The notes beneath the pieces are model-generated. The model ran no database searches. It saw only the letters and a list, made by a program, of their open reading frames with translations, and was not told the origin of the DNA. A stretch of DNA of 64,000 nt from Borrelia miyamotoi. GTDB taxonomy: Bacteria > Spirochaetota > Spirochaetia > Borreliales > Borreliaceae. Below, piece by piece: positions 20,349 through 29,484 of this stretch. The stretch spans positions 124,001 through 188,000 of the forward strand of contig NZ_AP024371.1 of the NCBI RefSeq assembly GCF_019668505.1. The letters run 5' to 3'. Numbering within the stretch: the stretch's first letter is position 1; each line of letters starts with the position of its first letter. The translations under genes and the position numbers were made by a program.

Positions 20349-21233
20349 ACTTTTATATTTATCTGGAACCCAATTTTTGACATACTCTTTATAAAAATCA
20401 ACAAATTCAACAGCATTAGTATATTCATGCCCAGACTTTTTATAATTTTTCTCTATCAAAGGCAACAACAAATCATCATTCCAATAAAAATTATCAAATA
20501 AATAATAAGCATCAGGATCATCTTCTTTAAGACCAATCCTAACAAGAGAATGAATACTCTCAGGCCCTCCCATTGCTAACAAAGGATCATCTAAAAACTT
20601 AATATCATATTCGGCAAATGCCCAATGGGGCTTCCATAAAGGAACTAAAATCCACTCATTCTTTTTAATAGCAGACTCTAAACTTGCAAGCATTACACTC
20701 TCACTTGAAGAAATAAGTTCATATTCTTGATCTAATCCATAAAGATTAAGGGTTTTTTCTACAGAAAGTTGTGTGCCAGCTCCAGCATCTATTCCTACCA
20801 TTTTATTTTTAAACTCAGCTCCTCTACCCTTAAGCTCAGCAATATTTGAAATTGTAACATAACTTGGAACTACAAATCCTTGTAACGTTCCCTCATAATT
20901 AGCACCAAGATCAACAAATTTATCCTTAAATTTTTCATAATAAAACTTATCCGCCGTAGGAACCCATGCAGATACCATACCATCTACCTGCCCCAGTGAC
21001 AAATACTGATACATAACAGATGTTGTAACAGGAAATATCTCTGCCTTATACCCCATTTTCTCAAAAATGACTTTTATAATATTAGTAGCGACTGTCTCTC
21101 CTATCCAATTAACATACGCAATCTTGATTAATTTTAAATCCTTGGAGTTATCATTATTAGAATTATCATTCTTATCACAAGAAAACAAAACTAAAATAAA
21201 ACTTATAAAAATAGATATTAATAAACTTCGCAT
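20337..21233 (-). CDS. proX: Glycine betaine/proline ABC transporter substrate-binding lipoprotein
   Basis: 298 residues. The signal peptide ends in the lipobox LVLFSC, so it should be a lipoprotein on the outer face of the inner membrane. The OpuAC-type binding domain contains [25 protein letters not shown], the usual start of ProX proteins, and [21 protein letters not shown]. It captures compatible solutes for ProW/ProV; the exact substrate is inferred. The start ATG has TAGGAG upstream. It is the last gene of proV-proW-proX. Confidence 0.92.
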   Translation of the reverse strand: MRSLLISIFISFILVLFSCDKNDNSNNDNSKDLKLIKIAYVNWIGETVATNIIKVIFEKMGYKAEIFPVTTSVMYQYLSLGQVDGMVSAWVPTADKFYYEKFKDKFVDLGANYEGTLQGFVVPSYVTISNIAELKGRGAEFKNKMVGIDAGAGTQLSVEKTLNLYGLDQEYELISSSESVMLASLESAIKKNEWILVPLWKPHWAFAEYDIKFLDDPLLAMGGPESIHSLVRIGLKEDDPDAYYLFDNFYWNDDLLLPLIEKNYKKSGHEYTNAVEFVDFYKEYVKNWVPDKYKSLFD

Positions 21234-21270
21234 AATCCAATTCTCCTACTAATGCATAAAAACAAAATTA

Positions 21271-22170
21271 TTATTTATTATACATTTCTAAAAATCTTTT
21301 GAATTTATTTTCCTTTTTTGCTCCATAATTATCAGTATTTAAATAACTAAATTTAATAAAAATAGCCTGCATAATTCTATCTAAAATAATGGCTATTATC
21401 ACAACAGCTAATCCAGATATTAAACCTTCACCAAAATTTAATCTTTCAACAGAATATATTACTGTTCTGCCAAGCCCTGATGAACCAACCATCGCTGCAA
21501 TTACTATCATAGATATTGCCATCATTATTGATTGATTAATTCCCTCTATTATGCTTTGAAGAGCCAATGGTAACTGAATTTGGAAAAGAATACGAACATT
21601 ACTACTTCCAAAAGACTTTGCAGCCTCAATGACTTCACTTGGAACTTGAATAATTCCAAGCCTTGTATATCTAATAACAGGAGGCATAGCAAAAACTATT
21701 GTAGCAAAAATAGCTGAAGATGTACCCATACCAAAAAAAGGTATAGCTGGTATTAAATAAATAAATGGAGGCATTGCCTGCATTAAATCAAGAAATGGTT
21801 TTAAAAATACATAAAATTTTGAATAATATCCACATAAAATACCTATCAAAATTCCCCAAATCACTGAAAAAAACACAGATACAAAAATAATTGATATAGT
21901 ATCCATTGAAACTTCCCAAAGATCAAAATATAAAATAAAACAAAATCCCAACATAATCAGTAAAGCCAATCTTTTCTTTAAAAATAAAAAACTTAAAACA
22001 CAAATAATCACAATAAAAAGAATAGGATTAATTAAAAGAAACAAATTTTTCAAATTTTCATACAAAAAAATAACAACTTTTGCAAACCCTATGCCATTGG
22101 AATTCGAAAAATTATCAACAAAAAAACTAAAAGCCTTATCTATATTAGACACTATAAAATCTCTGGTCAT
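21271..22170 (-). CDS. proW: Glycine betaine/proline ABC transporter permease
   Basis: 299 residues with about six membrane helices. The permease EAA-type loop is EVIEAAKSFGSSNVRILFQIQLPLALQSI, matching BPD-type permeases of the ProW/OpuAB class. It forms the membrane channel energised by ProV. The gene starts 6 bp after the proV stop with an AGG site, and proX follows 37 bp later, so all three are one transcript. Confidence 0.93.
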   Translation of the reverse strand: MTRDFIVSNIDKAFSFFVDNFSNSNGIGFAKVVIFLYENLKNLFLLINPILFIVIICVLSFLFLKKRLALLIMLGFCFILYFDLWEVSMDTISIIFVSVFFSVIWGILIGILCGYYSKFYVFLKPFLDLMQAMPPFIYLIPAIPFFGMGTSSAIFATIVFAMPPVIRYTRLGIIQVPSEVIEAAKSFGSSNVRILFQIQLPLALQSIIEGINQSIMMAISMIVIAAMVGSSGLGRTVIYSVERLNFGEGLISGLAVVIIAIILDRIMQAIFIKFSYLNTDNYGAKKENKFKRFLEMYNK

Positions 22171-22176
22171 AAATAC

Positions 22177-23295
22177 CTATCTTGCCAATAAGCTAGCAAT
22201 CTCCCCTAAGTCAATATATCCAATAATATCACCTTGTTCCTCTATTATGATCAAATAATCCATCTTATTTAAATACTTAACAACACTTTTTATCTCATCA
22301 TCTAACTCTAAAATTAAAGAAATAACATTACTATACTTTTTACCAATAGACAAATTATACAAGCTAAAATTATCACCTTCTTTCTCAAGAATAATATTAA
22401 ATCTATTAGGTTCATCCTTAAAAGCAAAATCCATTCTAATAATATCCTTAATTTTTAAAATATTTAAAACGGAAAGATTATTAATAAAATTAGCTATAAA
22501 ATCTGTTTTAGGATCCCTTAATATTTCTAAAGGCTTACCAACCTGAACAATCTCTCCATCTTTCATAAAAGCAATTCTATGACCCAATTTGAAAGCCTCA
22601 ATTAAATCATGAGTAATAAATACAACTGTCTTTTTTAATTTGTCTACCAATCTCAAAAGCTCACCCTGCATTTCTCCTCTAATCAAAGGATCAAGAGCTG
22701 AAAAAGCTTCATCCATTAAAAGTATATCAGGATTAACCACCAAAGCTCGTGCTATACCTACCCTCTGCTTCATTCCACCTGAAAGCTCATTTATATATTT
22801 ATATTTAGAATCCTCAAGACCCACAAGCTTTAAAATATCAAAAGCCCTTTGTATCCTAATTTCCTTAGGAACATTTTTAACTTCAAGTCCATAAGTCACA
22901 TTCCTTAAAACATTCATATGCGGAAAAAGTCCAAAATTCTGAAAAACCATGGCAAACTTGTCTTTTCTTAAAGCAGAGAGATCTTTTTGATTAATATCAT
23001 TCATTTCAATATTATCTACCAAAATAGATCCAGAATCTATTTTATATATGCCATTCAAACATCTAACAAAAGTAGACTTACCGCAACCTGACATACCCAT
23101 AATAACTAAAATTTCATTCTCATAAACATCAAGACTGATATTTGCATTTGCAATAAAAACAGAAGATTTTTTATAAATGTCAGTTCTACCTTGACCATTC
23201 TCATAACTCTTTATAGCTTCAACTATTTGTTTCTTATGATTATTATAAGAAAATGTTTTATAAAGATTCCGGACCCTAACACTAGCTTTACACAA
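22177..23295 (-). CDS. proV: Glycine betaine/proline ABC transporter ATP-binding protein
   Basis: 372 residues. Walker A is GMSGCGKST at about 67-75, the signature LSGGMKQRVGIARAL, Walker B ILLMDEAFSALDP, and the switch histidine sits in VVFITHDL. A shortened C-terminal CBS-like region (IIEEQGDIIGYIDLGEIASLL) resembles the osmosensing module of ProV/OpuAA but appears to hold only part of a tandem CBS pair. The start is TTG at 23295 with TAGGAG six bases upstream. It heads the proVWX operon. Confidence 0.93.
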   Translation of the reverse strand: MCKASVRVRNLYKTFSYNNHKKQIVEAIKSYENGQGRTDIYKKSSVFIANANISLDVYENEILVIMGMSGCGKSTFVRCLNGIYKIDSGSILVDNIEMNDINQKDLSALRKDKFAMVFQNFGLFPHMNVLRNVTYGLEVKNVPKEIRIQRAFDILKLVGLEDSKYKYINELSGGMKQRVGIARALVVNPDILLMDEAFSALDPLIRGEMQGELLRLVDKLKKTVVFITHDLIEAFKLGHRIAFMKDGEIVQVGKPLEILRDPKTDFIANFINNLSVLNILKIKDIIRMDFAFKDEPNRFNIILEKEGDNFSLYNLSIGKKYSNVISLILELDDEIKSVVKYLNKMDYLIIIEEQGDIIGYIDLGEIASLLAR

Positions 23296-23382
23296 AACAA
23301 ACTCCTAATGAAAACATTATCACTCTAAATGCATCAATATTAAATATACTCAAATATCAGAATTTTGATTAACACAAATAAA

Positions 23383-23409
23383 AATAAGGGTCCGTCAAAG
23401 ACCCTTATT
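23383..23409 (-). terminator. Rho-independent terminator of flaB
   Basis: A perfect 10-base inverted repeat (AATAAGGGTC / GACCCTTATT) with a seven-base loop lies 12 bases past the flaB stop. On the minus strand it is followed by TTTTTATTT. This is the clearest terminator in the window and would isolate the highly expressed flagellin transcript from proV downstream. Confidence 0.88.
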
Positions 23410-23421
23410 GCAAAATAAAAT

Positions 23422-24426
23422 CTATCTAAGCAATGACAATACATATTGAGGCACTTGATTTGCTTGTGCAATCATAGCCATTGCGGATTGTGTCAAAATG
23501 CTGTTAGTTGTAGATGCCACAATTTCATCTGTCATTATTGCATCTTTAACTTGAGCATAAGATGCTTTCAAGTTTTCAATAGCATAGTCTGTGCTAGCCT
23601 TAACAGACTCAAGTCTATTTTGAAAAGCACCAAGATTTGCTCTTTGATCAGTTACCATTCTAATAGCATCTTCGATCTTTGAAAGTGACATATTAGCATC
23701 AATAGCAGTTGTAACATTAATTGGAGAATTAACTCCACCTTGCACTGGAGCGGCTGCTGGAGCTGGAACTGCTTGAACTCCCTCCTGTTGTGCTCCCTCT
23801 TGAGCTGGAGCTGCTTGAGCACCTTCTCCATTAAAAAGATTTGCAACATTAGCTGCATAAATATTGACAGCAATTGCTTCATCCTGATTTGCACCTACAT
23901 GCACTCTCAATGTCCATGAAGCTTGTGATCCAGCCAATGATGCTGGTGTGTTAATTTTTGCAGGTTGCATTCCAAGCTCTTCAGCAGTTTTTACATTTTG
24001 AGCAGCTGACTTATTAGATAACATATGCATTTGGTTGTATTGAGCCTGATCAGCAATTCTGTTTATTTCATCTGTAAGTTGTTCAATTTCAATCTGAATA
24101 GACCCTCTATCTGAATCTGAGTATGTACCATTACCAGACTGAACAGCAAGTTCTTTCATTCTTACTAATACTTTCTCTACCTCGTTCAAATTTCCTTCTG
24201 TTGTTTGAATAAAATTTATAGCCTTTGAGGTATTTCTAGAAGCTTGAGACAATCCTCTAATTTGTGAATTAAGCTTACCAGCAACACCCATACCAGCAGC
24301 ATCATCAGATGCACGATTAATTCTATACCCACTAGAAAGTTTTTCTTGAGTTTTGCTAAGATTAGCAGCATTAATGCCATTATTTCTGGAAGCATTTATG
24401 GCTGACGTATTATGATTTATAATCAT
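23422..24426 (-). CDS. flaB: Flagellin FlaB, major periplasmic flagellar filament protein
   Basis: 334 residues from the ATG at 24426 (MIINHNTSAINASRNN), the canonical Borrelia FlaB start, with GGAGGG eight bases upstream; an in-frame TTG two codons earlier is not needed. The conserved N- and C-terminal helices flank a variable middle (about residues 200-235) rich in Ala, Gln and Pro. The C-terminus ends QANQVPQYVLSLLR. FlaB builds the periplasmic flagellum that gives motility and cell shape. A terminator follows, and the leader carries two candidate CsrA sites. Confidence 0.98.
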   Translation of the reverse strand: MIINHNTSAINASRNNGINAANLSKTQEKLSSGYRINRASDDAAGMGVAGKLNSQIRGLSQASRNTSKAINFIQTTEGNLNEVEKVLVRMKELAVQSGNGTYSDSDRGSIQIEIEQLTDEINRIADQAQYNQMHMLSNKSAAQNVKTAEELGMQPAKINTPASLAGSQASWTLRVHVGANQDEAIAVNIYAANVANLFNGEGAQAAPAQEGAQQEGVQAVPAPAAAPVQGGVNSPINVTTAIDANMSLSKIEDAIRMVTDQRANLGAFQNRLESVKASTDYAIENLKASYAQVKDAIMTDEIVASTTNSILTQSAMAMIAQANQVPQYVLSLLR

Positions 24427-24434
24427 ATACAATT

Positions 24435-24442
24435 CCCTCCGT
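24435..24442 (-). promoter_or_regulatory. flaB ribosome-binding site overlapping an ACGGA (CsrA-type) motif
   Basis: On the minus strand the sequence ACGGAGGG lies eight bases before the flaB ATG. GGAGGG is the Shine-Dalgarno element and ACGGA fits the CsrA consensus core A-N-G-G-A. CsrA binding here would block ribosome access. In B. burgdorferi, CsrA is reported to repress FlaB through the leader; this site matches that model but binding is not shown by sequence alone. Confidence 0.55.
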
Positions 24443-24468
24443 GTAAATTAATATAATTTTGATATTTT

Positions 24469-24486
24469 AGACAAATCCATTTGTCT
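24469..24486 (-). promoter_or_regulatory. Hairpin with GGA in the loop in the flaB upstream region
   Basis: An 18-base palindrome, AGACAAAT/ATTTGTCT, would fold in RNA as a 6-7 bp stem with UGGA or AUGGAU in the loop, the preferred presentation for CsrA. A TATGAT element at 24497-24502 (minus strand) could act as a -10 and start transcription near 24490, putting the hairpin at the very 5' end of the mRNA. If the promoter is closer to the gene, the palindrome would instead overlap promoter DNA. Confidence 0.42.
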
Positions 24487-24548
24487 TTTTAAGGATATCA
24501 TAAAAACAAGAAAAAAATAAATATAATAATTAACTTAAATTAAATCTG

Positions 24549-26549
24549 TTACCTGTTTTGCCTTTGAAAATTCAAAGATTTAAGGATATTCTCCTGCTCT
24601 TTCATCTTCTTTACAGTGAAATCTAAAGTATTAAGTTCTCCTTCAACTTTCTTACCCCTTTCTTCATATTTTCTTCTATAATCTTCAACAACATTTTTCT
24701 GATTAGAAATTCTAAGATCATAACTTTTTATCTTATCATAAATAAATCCTCCAGAACTTACCAAAGGAGACAGATAATCACCAAGCATCTTAGCAAGTCC
24801 ATCATCATAAATCCGATCATCATTAAAATCAACTGCAAAAAGTTCCTTTACTGAATTAATATTGCTTCTTATTATATCATCAAACTTCTTCTCATCAAGT
24901 TGCAAATAACGAGAAAGACCTCCTGATGAAGACATAGAATTGGTAAATACCCCTATTTGATTAATGATTGAAAAATCAGGATCATTAGTCCTGTAAGCAT
25001 TAAACATTATTGATTCTAATCTCGATTTAAGATTTTTTAATGCAAACTCAGCTCTAAGGATCCCTAAATTCTTATAAGCTTTTTCCTTTTCGTCATTACT
25101 TAAATAAGACCATTCTTTTAATATATCTGATTTTTGACCTTCCAAATTACTCTCATTTGAACTTACAATATTAATCTCAGCAAGAACCTCATTATAGGCT
25201 ACCAAAAAATCCAATAAAAGTTTTTTAATCCCATCATAATCAGGCTCAACCTTAGCAACAATAGCATCATCTGATGATTGCTTTAAATTCAATGTAACAT
25301 TAGGAATTAAATCATTAATAATATTTGAATCACGCTCAACATCAACTCCATCAAATTTTATCTTTGCATTTTCTGCAAAACTTTTGGCATTTATTGGCAA
25401 ATAACCATCTCTATTTTTTGGATCAAAGATCTCAATATTTCGAATAATACAAACCTTATCATTAGCTATATTTTCGATATTAATCTCTTTTAAATCCAAA
25501 AGCGAACCAATTTCAACTTCAACTTTCTCAAAATCACTTGCAACATTTATTGGTGGCAATTCTAAGGAACCTGTATTACTGTTAATTTTAACCATATTCA
25601 TTTGAACATACCTCTTTTCTTTCAAAGGAACTTTATGATCAGATTCAAGATAAATTATGCTATCTTCACTTTCAACCTTAGCATCCTCAAATGTAGCATA
25701 GCCAGGATTAAAAATAATCTTGTCCAGAACACCCTTACTATCTGTATCATAATATTTAATTTCAAATTTAATTTTACTTCTGCTACTAATCTCAATATTC
25801 TCTGGAATACTTATCATAATTTCTGAAAGAGGCTCTAAGACAATATTATCCCCATCAAGATAAATTTTATTACTACTATTTTGCTGATTATTAATAATTT
25901 CTGTTAAATTCGGACTAAAATTTGTTGTAAGCTCGCTTAAAATACCTATCTGTTTAGCAAGCTTCAAAGCCTCGCCTTTCATAACAAGTTTATTATCTTC
26001 TCCTTCCTTTAAGGATTGCAAAACCAATCTACTATTACCAGAACTATCACTCTTCACAATTTTAGCAGATAAAAATCCCTTACCTCGATTATTAATATCC
26101 TTTACAAGAGACTCAACATCTCCATTATTCCTAACTTTAATCTCTTTATTACCAACTAAAAATACATAATTTCCCTCAGGAATACTAATTTCCTTTTGTT
26201 TAAAATTCTCAGATAAAAAAATATCAGAACCTGCTGTCTGATTAACATTAATCTTATAAGCTTCATTTTTAGCACCATATCGAGCAGATATAGAAAGAAC
26301 ATTATCATTGCTAGAATTGCCTGACATGTAATTAAAAGGACTATTAAAAGATGTAATTTGTCTTGCAAGAGAATTTAGAGTAGAAAGTTTTTTATTAATC
26401 ATTTGCCAAGCATACTTCTCTTGCTCTAAGCTCTCAAGCTTTTCCACAGATGAATCTACTTTAGCTTTATCAGATTTAAGCATCGACTCACGAATTTCCT
26501 TAGTATTATATTTACTATCCACACCTGGAACAAAAAAACCAGAAGACAT
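24549..26549 (-). CDS. fliD: Flagellar filament capping protein FliD
   Basis: 666 residues. The N-terminus SGFFVPGVDSKYNTKEIRESML and the C-terminal segment (LRISNQKNVVEDYRRKYEERGKKVEGELNTLD) fit the FliD/HAP2 families, including a C-terminal coiled coil. ISARYGAKNEAYKINVNQTA matches the FliD-N pattern of repeated beta structure. FliD caps the filament tip and helps flagellin assemble in the periplasm. The start ATG has GAGGTG upstream. flaB lies downstream on the same strand but seems to have its own promoter. Confidence 0.93.
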   Translation of the reverse strand: MSSGFFVPGVDSKYNTKEIRESMLKSDKAKVDSSVEKLESLEQEKYAWQMINKKLSTLNSLARQITSFNSPFNYMSGNSSNDNVLSISARYGAKNEAYKINVNQTAGSDIFLSENFKQKEISIPEGNYVFLVGNKEIKVRNNGDVESLVKDINNRGKGFLSAKIVKSDSSGNSRLVLQSLKEGEDNKLVMKGEALKLAKQIGILSELTTNFSPNLTEIINNQQNSSNKIYLDGDNIVLEPLSEIMISIPENIEISSRSKIKFEIKYYDTDSKGVLDKIIFNPGYATFEDAKVESEDSIIYLESDHKVPLKEKRYVQMNMVKINSNTGSLELPPINVASDFEKVEVEIGSLLDLKEINIENIANDKVCIIRNIEIFDPKNRDGYLPINAKSFAENAKIKFDGVDVERDSNIINDLIPNVTLNLKQSSDDAIVAKVEPDYDGIKKLLLDFLVAYNEVLAEINIVSSNESNLEGQKSDILKEWSYLSNDEKEKAYKNLGILRAEFALKNLKSRLESIMFNAYRTNDPDFSIINQIGVFTNSMSSSGGLSRYLQLDEKKFDDIIRSNINSVKELFAVDFNDDRIYDDGLAKMLGDYLSPLVSSGGFIYDKIKSYDLRISNQKNVVEDYRRKYEERGKKVEGELNTLDFTVKKMKEQENILKSLNFQRQNR

Positions 26550-26725
26550 TGCAACACCTCTTAACTAGAAAGTCTAGCATAAAAATATATAAACATAAAA
26601 ACAAATAAATAATATTACATTGCAAATGTCAAAACAAACATCTCACTAAAAGACATATAAACAGACAAAAATATTCAAAAAACACATATGCTTATAGTAA
26701 AATTTAAATTCATAGGAGAGTACAT

Positions 26726-27931
26726 ATGCCAAACTTCTGTTTATTTAATTCAAAATCTGTGTTGACAGGAAATGATAAAATAGACAATTCAGCTGTCCTA
26801 ATTGAAGACAGTAAAATTTTTGATATAGTAACAGCCGATAGACTTGAAAAAATTGATTTAAAAAAATATGAAATGATTGACGTTAAGGGCAACTATATCA
26901 CTCCCGGTCTTTATGATAATCACATACATGGATTTTACGGCTACGGAACCGATCAATGCTCAACAAACTCAATAATTAAAATGTCACAACATTTAGCAGA
27001 TTATGGAGTAGTAGGATTCTTACCAACACTTTATCCACGTACAATTGATGAAATGATTGAAACAATTAAAGCATGCACAGAAGCAATAGGTAAAGAGAAA
27101 GGCTCAAAAATTTTAGGACTTCATCTTGAAGGACCATTCTTCTCTCCTGAAAAAAAGGGTGCCCATCCTACATCATATCTTCAAAAACCAAGCATTGAAA
27201 TCATGCAAAAATTCATAGATGCCGCAGGTGGTACCTTTACAGATTCTTTTGGACGAAAAAAAACAAACATTGCAACAATGACAGTTGCACCCGAGCTTAA
27301 AGGTATGAGAGAGCTTGCAATGTTTTGCATGGAAAATAACATAACACTTCAAGCAGGACATACCAATGCAAAATACGAAAATATGATTGAGGGTTTTCAA
27401 GTAGGCATACTTCACACAACCCATTTTTTCAACGCAATGTCGAAACTCGATCACAGAAATCCAAATGCAATAGGAGCTGTTCTAATTCATGGAGATGTAT
27501 CCTGTGAACTCATTGCTGATGGATGCCATATCCATCCAAAACTTGTTTTAATGCTTAGAAAACTCAAAGATATAAGTAAATTAATTCTTGTAACCGATGG
27601 ATTAACTCCAACACTACAAAAATCTGGGAAATTAATAGCTAACGGAGAAGAAGTGTACCTTAAAAATGACGGATTATTTCATACTATAGCAAACGATACA
27701 ATAGCAGGCTCGGCTCTCACAATGATACAAGGAGTTCAAAATTTAGTAGAATTTGGATATAGTTTAAGCGATGCAATTCAAGCAAGTTCATACAATCCAA
27801 CCAGAATAATTAATCTTGAAAAAAAAGGATTAATATGTCATGGCTATGATGCAAACATAAATGTAATTGACAAAGACTTGAATTTAAAATTAACAATGAT
27901 AGAATCAAAAGTAATTTTCAATAAACTTTAA
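26726..27931 (+). CDS. nagA: N-acetylglucosamine-6-phosphate deacetylase
   Basis: 401 residues of the amidohydrolase superfamily. Typical motifs are GLYDNHIHGFYGYGTD, GLHLEGPFFSPEKKGAH, LQAGHTNA and HFFNAMSKLDHRNP, with VTDGL near residue 290. NagA removes acetate from GlcNAc-6-phosphate, giving GlcN-6-phosphate for NagB. The ATG has ATAGGAG eight bases upstream. nagB follows 33 bp later with its own AAAGGAG, so the pair is one operon for GlcNAc or chitobiose use and peptidoglycan supply. Confidence 0.95.
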   Translation: MPNFCLFNSKSVLTGNDKIDNSAVLIEDSKIFDIVTADRLEKIDLKKYEMIDVKGNYITPGLYDNHIHGFYGYGTDQCSTNSIIKMSQHLADYGVVGFLPTLYPRTIDEMIETIKACTEAIGKEKGSKILGLHLEGPFFSPEKKGAHPTSYLQKPSIEIMQKFIDAAGGTFTDSFGRKKTNIATMTVAPELKGMRELAMFCMENNITLQAGHTNAKYENMIEGFQVGILHTTHFFNAMSKLDHRNPNAIGAVLIHGDVSCELIADGCHIHPKLVLMLRKLKDISKLILVTDGLTPTLQKSGKLIANGEEVYLKNDGLFHTIANDTIAGSALTMIQGVQNLVEFGYSLSDAIQASSYNPTRIINLEKKGLICHGYDANINVIDKDLNLKLTMIESKVIFNKL

Positions 27932-27964
27932 TTCTATCTATATTACATATAAAAGGAGACAGAA

Positions 27965-28768
27965 ATGAGATTAATCATTAGATCTAATTACAAAGACATT
28001 TCAAAATGGGCTGCCAACCATGTAGCTATGAGAATAAAAGAATTTTCACCAACAAAAGACAAACCATTCATTTTAGGACTTCCAACAGGTAGCTCGCCAA
28101 TTGAAATGTATAAAAATTTAATTGAGATGAATAAACTTAGAAAAATCTCATTCGAAAATGTAGTTACATTTAATATGGATGAATACATAGGATTAGATAA
28201 AAATCATCCTAAAAGCTATCACTCATTTATGTGGAATAATTTTTTCTCACATATAGACATAAAAAAAGAAAATGTACACATGTTAAATGGCAATGCTTCT
28301 AATCTTGCAACTGAATGTAAAGAATATGAGAAAAAAATTAAATCTTACGGTGGTATTATGCTTTTTGTGGGAGGAATTGGATCTGATGGTCACATTGCAT
28401 TTAATGAACCTGGATCATCACTGCAATCAAGAACAAGAATCAAAACCTTAACTCAAGATACAATTATTGCAAACTCAAGATTTTTTGAAAATGATATCAA
28501 TAAAGTGCCCAAAAGCGCCTTAACAATAGGAATTGGAACAATCATGGACTCAAAAGAAGTGATTATTATAGTAAATGGTCACAACAAAGCAAGGGCATTA
28601 AAACATGCTATTGAAAAAGGAGTAAATCACATGTGGACAATTAGTGCTCTTCAGTTACATAAAAACGCAATTATAGTATCGGATGAAGCTGCAACATATG
28701 AATTAAAAGTTGGAACAGTAAAGTACTTTAATGACATTGAAAAAGATAACTTCAATAATAATATATAA
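27965..28768 (+). CDS. nagB: Glucosamine-6-phosphate deaminase
   Basis: 267 residues, the normal NagB size. [15 protein letters not shown] binds the sugar phosphate, [21 protein letters not shown] contains the catalytic Asp region, and [17 protein letters not shown] carries the second catalytic cluster. It converts GlcN-6-phosphate to fructose-6-phosphate and ammonia, feeding glycolysis. AAAGGAGACAG lies before the ATG. It is downstream of nagA and convergent with sodA across a 91-bp gap. Confidence 0.96.
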   Translation: MRLIIRSNYKDISKWAANHVAMRIKEFSPTKDKPFILGLPTGSSPIEMYKNLIEMNKLRKISFENVVTFNMDEYIGLDKNHPKSYHSFMWNNFFSHIDIKKENVHMLNGNASNLATECKEYEKKIKSYGGIMLFVGGIGSDGHIAFNEPGSSLQSRTRIKTLTQDTIIANSRFFENDINKVPKSALTIGIGTIMDSKEVIIIVNGHNKARALKHAIEKGVNHMWTISALQLHKNAIIVSDEAATYELKVGTVKYFNDIEKDNFNNNI

Positions 28769-28859
28769 GAATTATTACATGCTTATGCAAACAAACATAA
28801 ACTAAGTATAAGAAATAAATATTCTTTAAACCTAGTTTATGAAGAGCTTAATATAAAAG

Positions 28860-29471
28860 TTATTCTATTATTTCATTATATACTCTTGAAATCTCCTCCC
28901 AATTTAAAGCCTTAAATAACGCATCAATGTATTCAGCTCTTCTATTTTGATATCTAAGATAATAAGCATGCTCCCAAACATCAATACCTAAAATAGGCTT
29001 ATAATTCTCCATTAAAGGACTGTCCTGATTCGGTCTTGATATTATTTGCAATTCTTTATTTGCATGAAGAACTAGCCAAGCCCACCCACTTCCAAAAATA
29101 TTCATAGCTGAATCTTTTAAAGCCATCTTAAGATTATCAAGATTGCCAAAAGTACCATTCACGTGCTCTTCAAAATTTTTCAAAATATTATCTTTATTCC
29201 CAGGTTTTAAAGTCCTGAAATACACATTATGATTAGAATATCCACCAGCATTATTCCTGATAGCCGCTTGAAGTTCCTTGGGAAACCTCTGAATATTTTT
29301 TAATATACTTTCAATATCTTCAGAATAATTTATTTCTGTCTTTTCAAGAACAGAATTTAAATTTACTGCATATGCATTATGATGCTTGGTATGGTGAAAT
29401 TTAATTGTATCAGCATCAATATACGGCTCTAAAGCATCATAATCATAACCAAGTTCTGGTAATTTAAACAT
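28860..29471 (-). CDS. sodA: Superoxide dismutase (Fe/Mn family)
   Basis: 203 residues from the ATG at 29471, which has AAAAGGAGG six bases upstream; the longer frame reaching 29564 overlaps secA and is rejected. [10 protein letters not shown] supplies the first metal histidine (H26), [10 protein letters not shown] the second, and [12 protein letters not shown] the Asp and His of the C-terminal domain. The enzyme removes superoxide, probably with manganese in Borrelia (known for B. burgdorferi). The gene begins 13 bp after the secA stop, an unusual but clear secA-sodA transcription unit. Confidence 0.95.
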   Translation of the reverse strand: MFKLPELGYDYDALEPYIDADTIKFHHTKHHNAYAVNLNSVLEKTEINYSEDIESILKNIQRFPKELQAAIRNNAGGYSNHNVYFRTLKPGNKDNILKNFEEHVNGTFGNLDNLKMALKDSAMNIFGSGWAWLVLHANKELQIISRPNQDSPLMENYKPILGIDVWEHAYYLRYQNRRAEYIDALFKALNWEEISRVYNEIIE

Positions 29472-29484
29472 AAGATCCTCCTTT

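Noticed and set aside
28769-28859. Inverted repeat (ATAAACTA/TAGTTTAT) between nagB and sodA as a bidirectional terminator
   Set aside because: The stem is eight A/T-rich pairs with a long loop and no T tract, so it is too weak to call.
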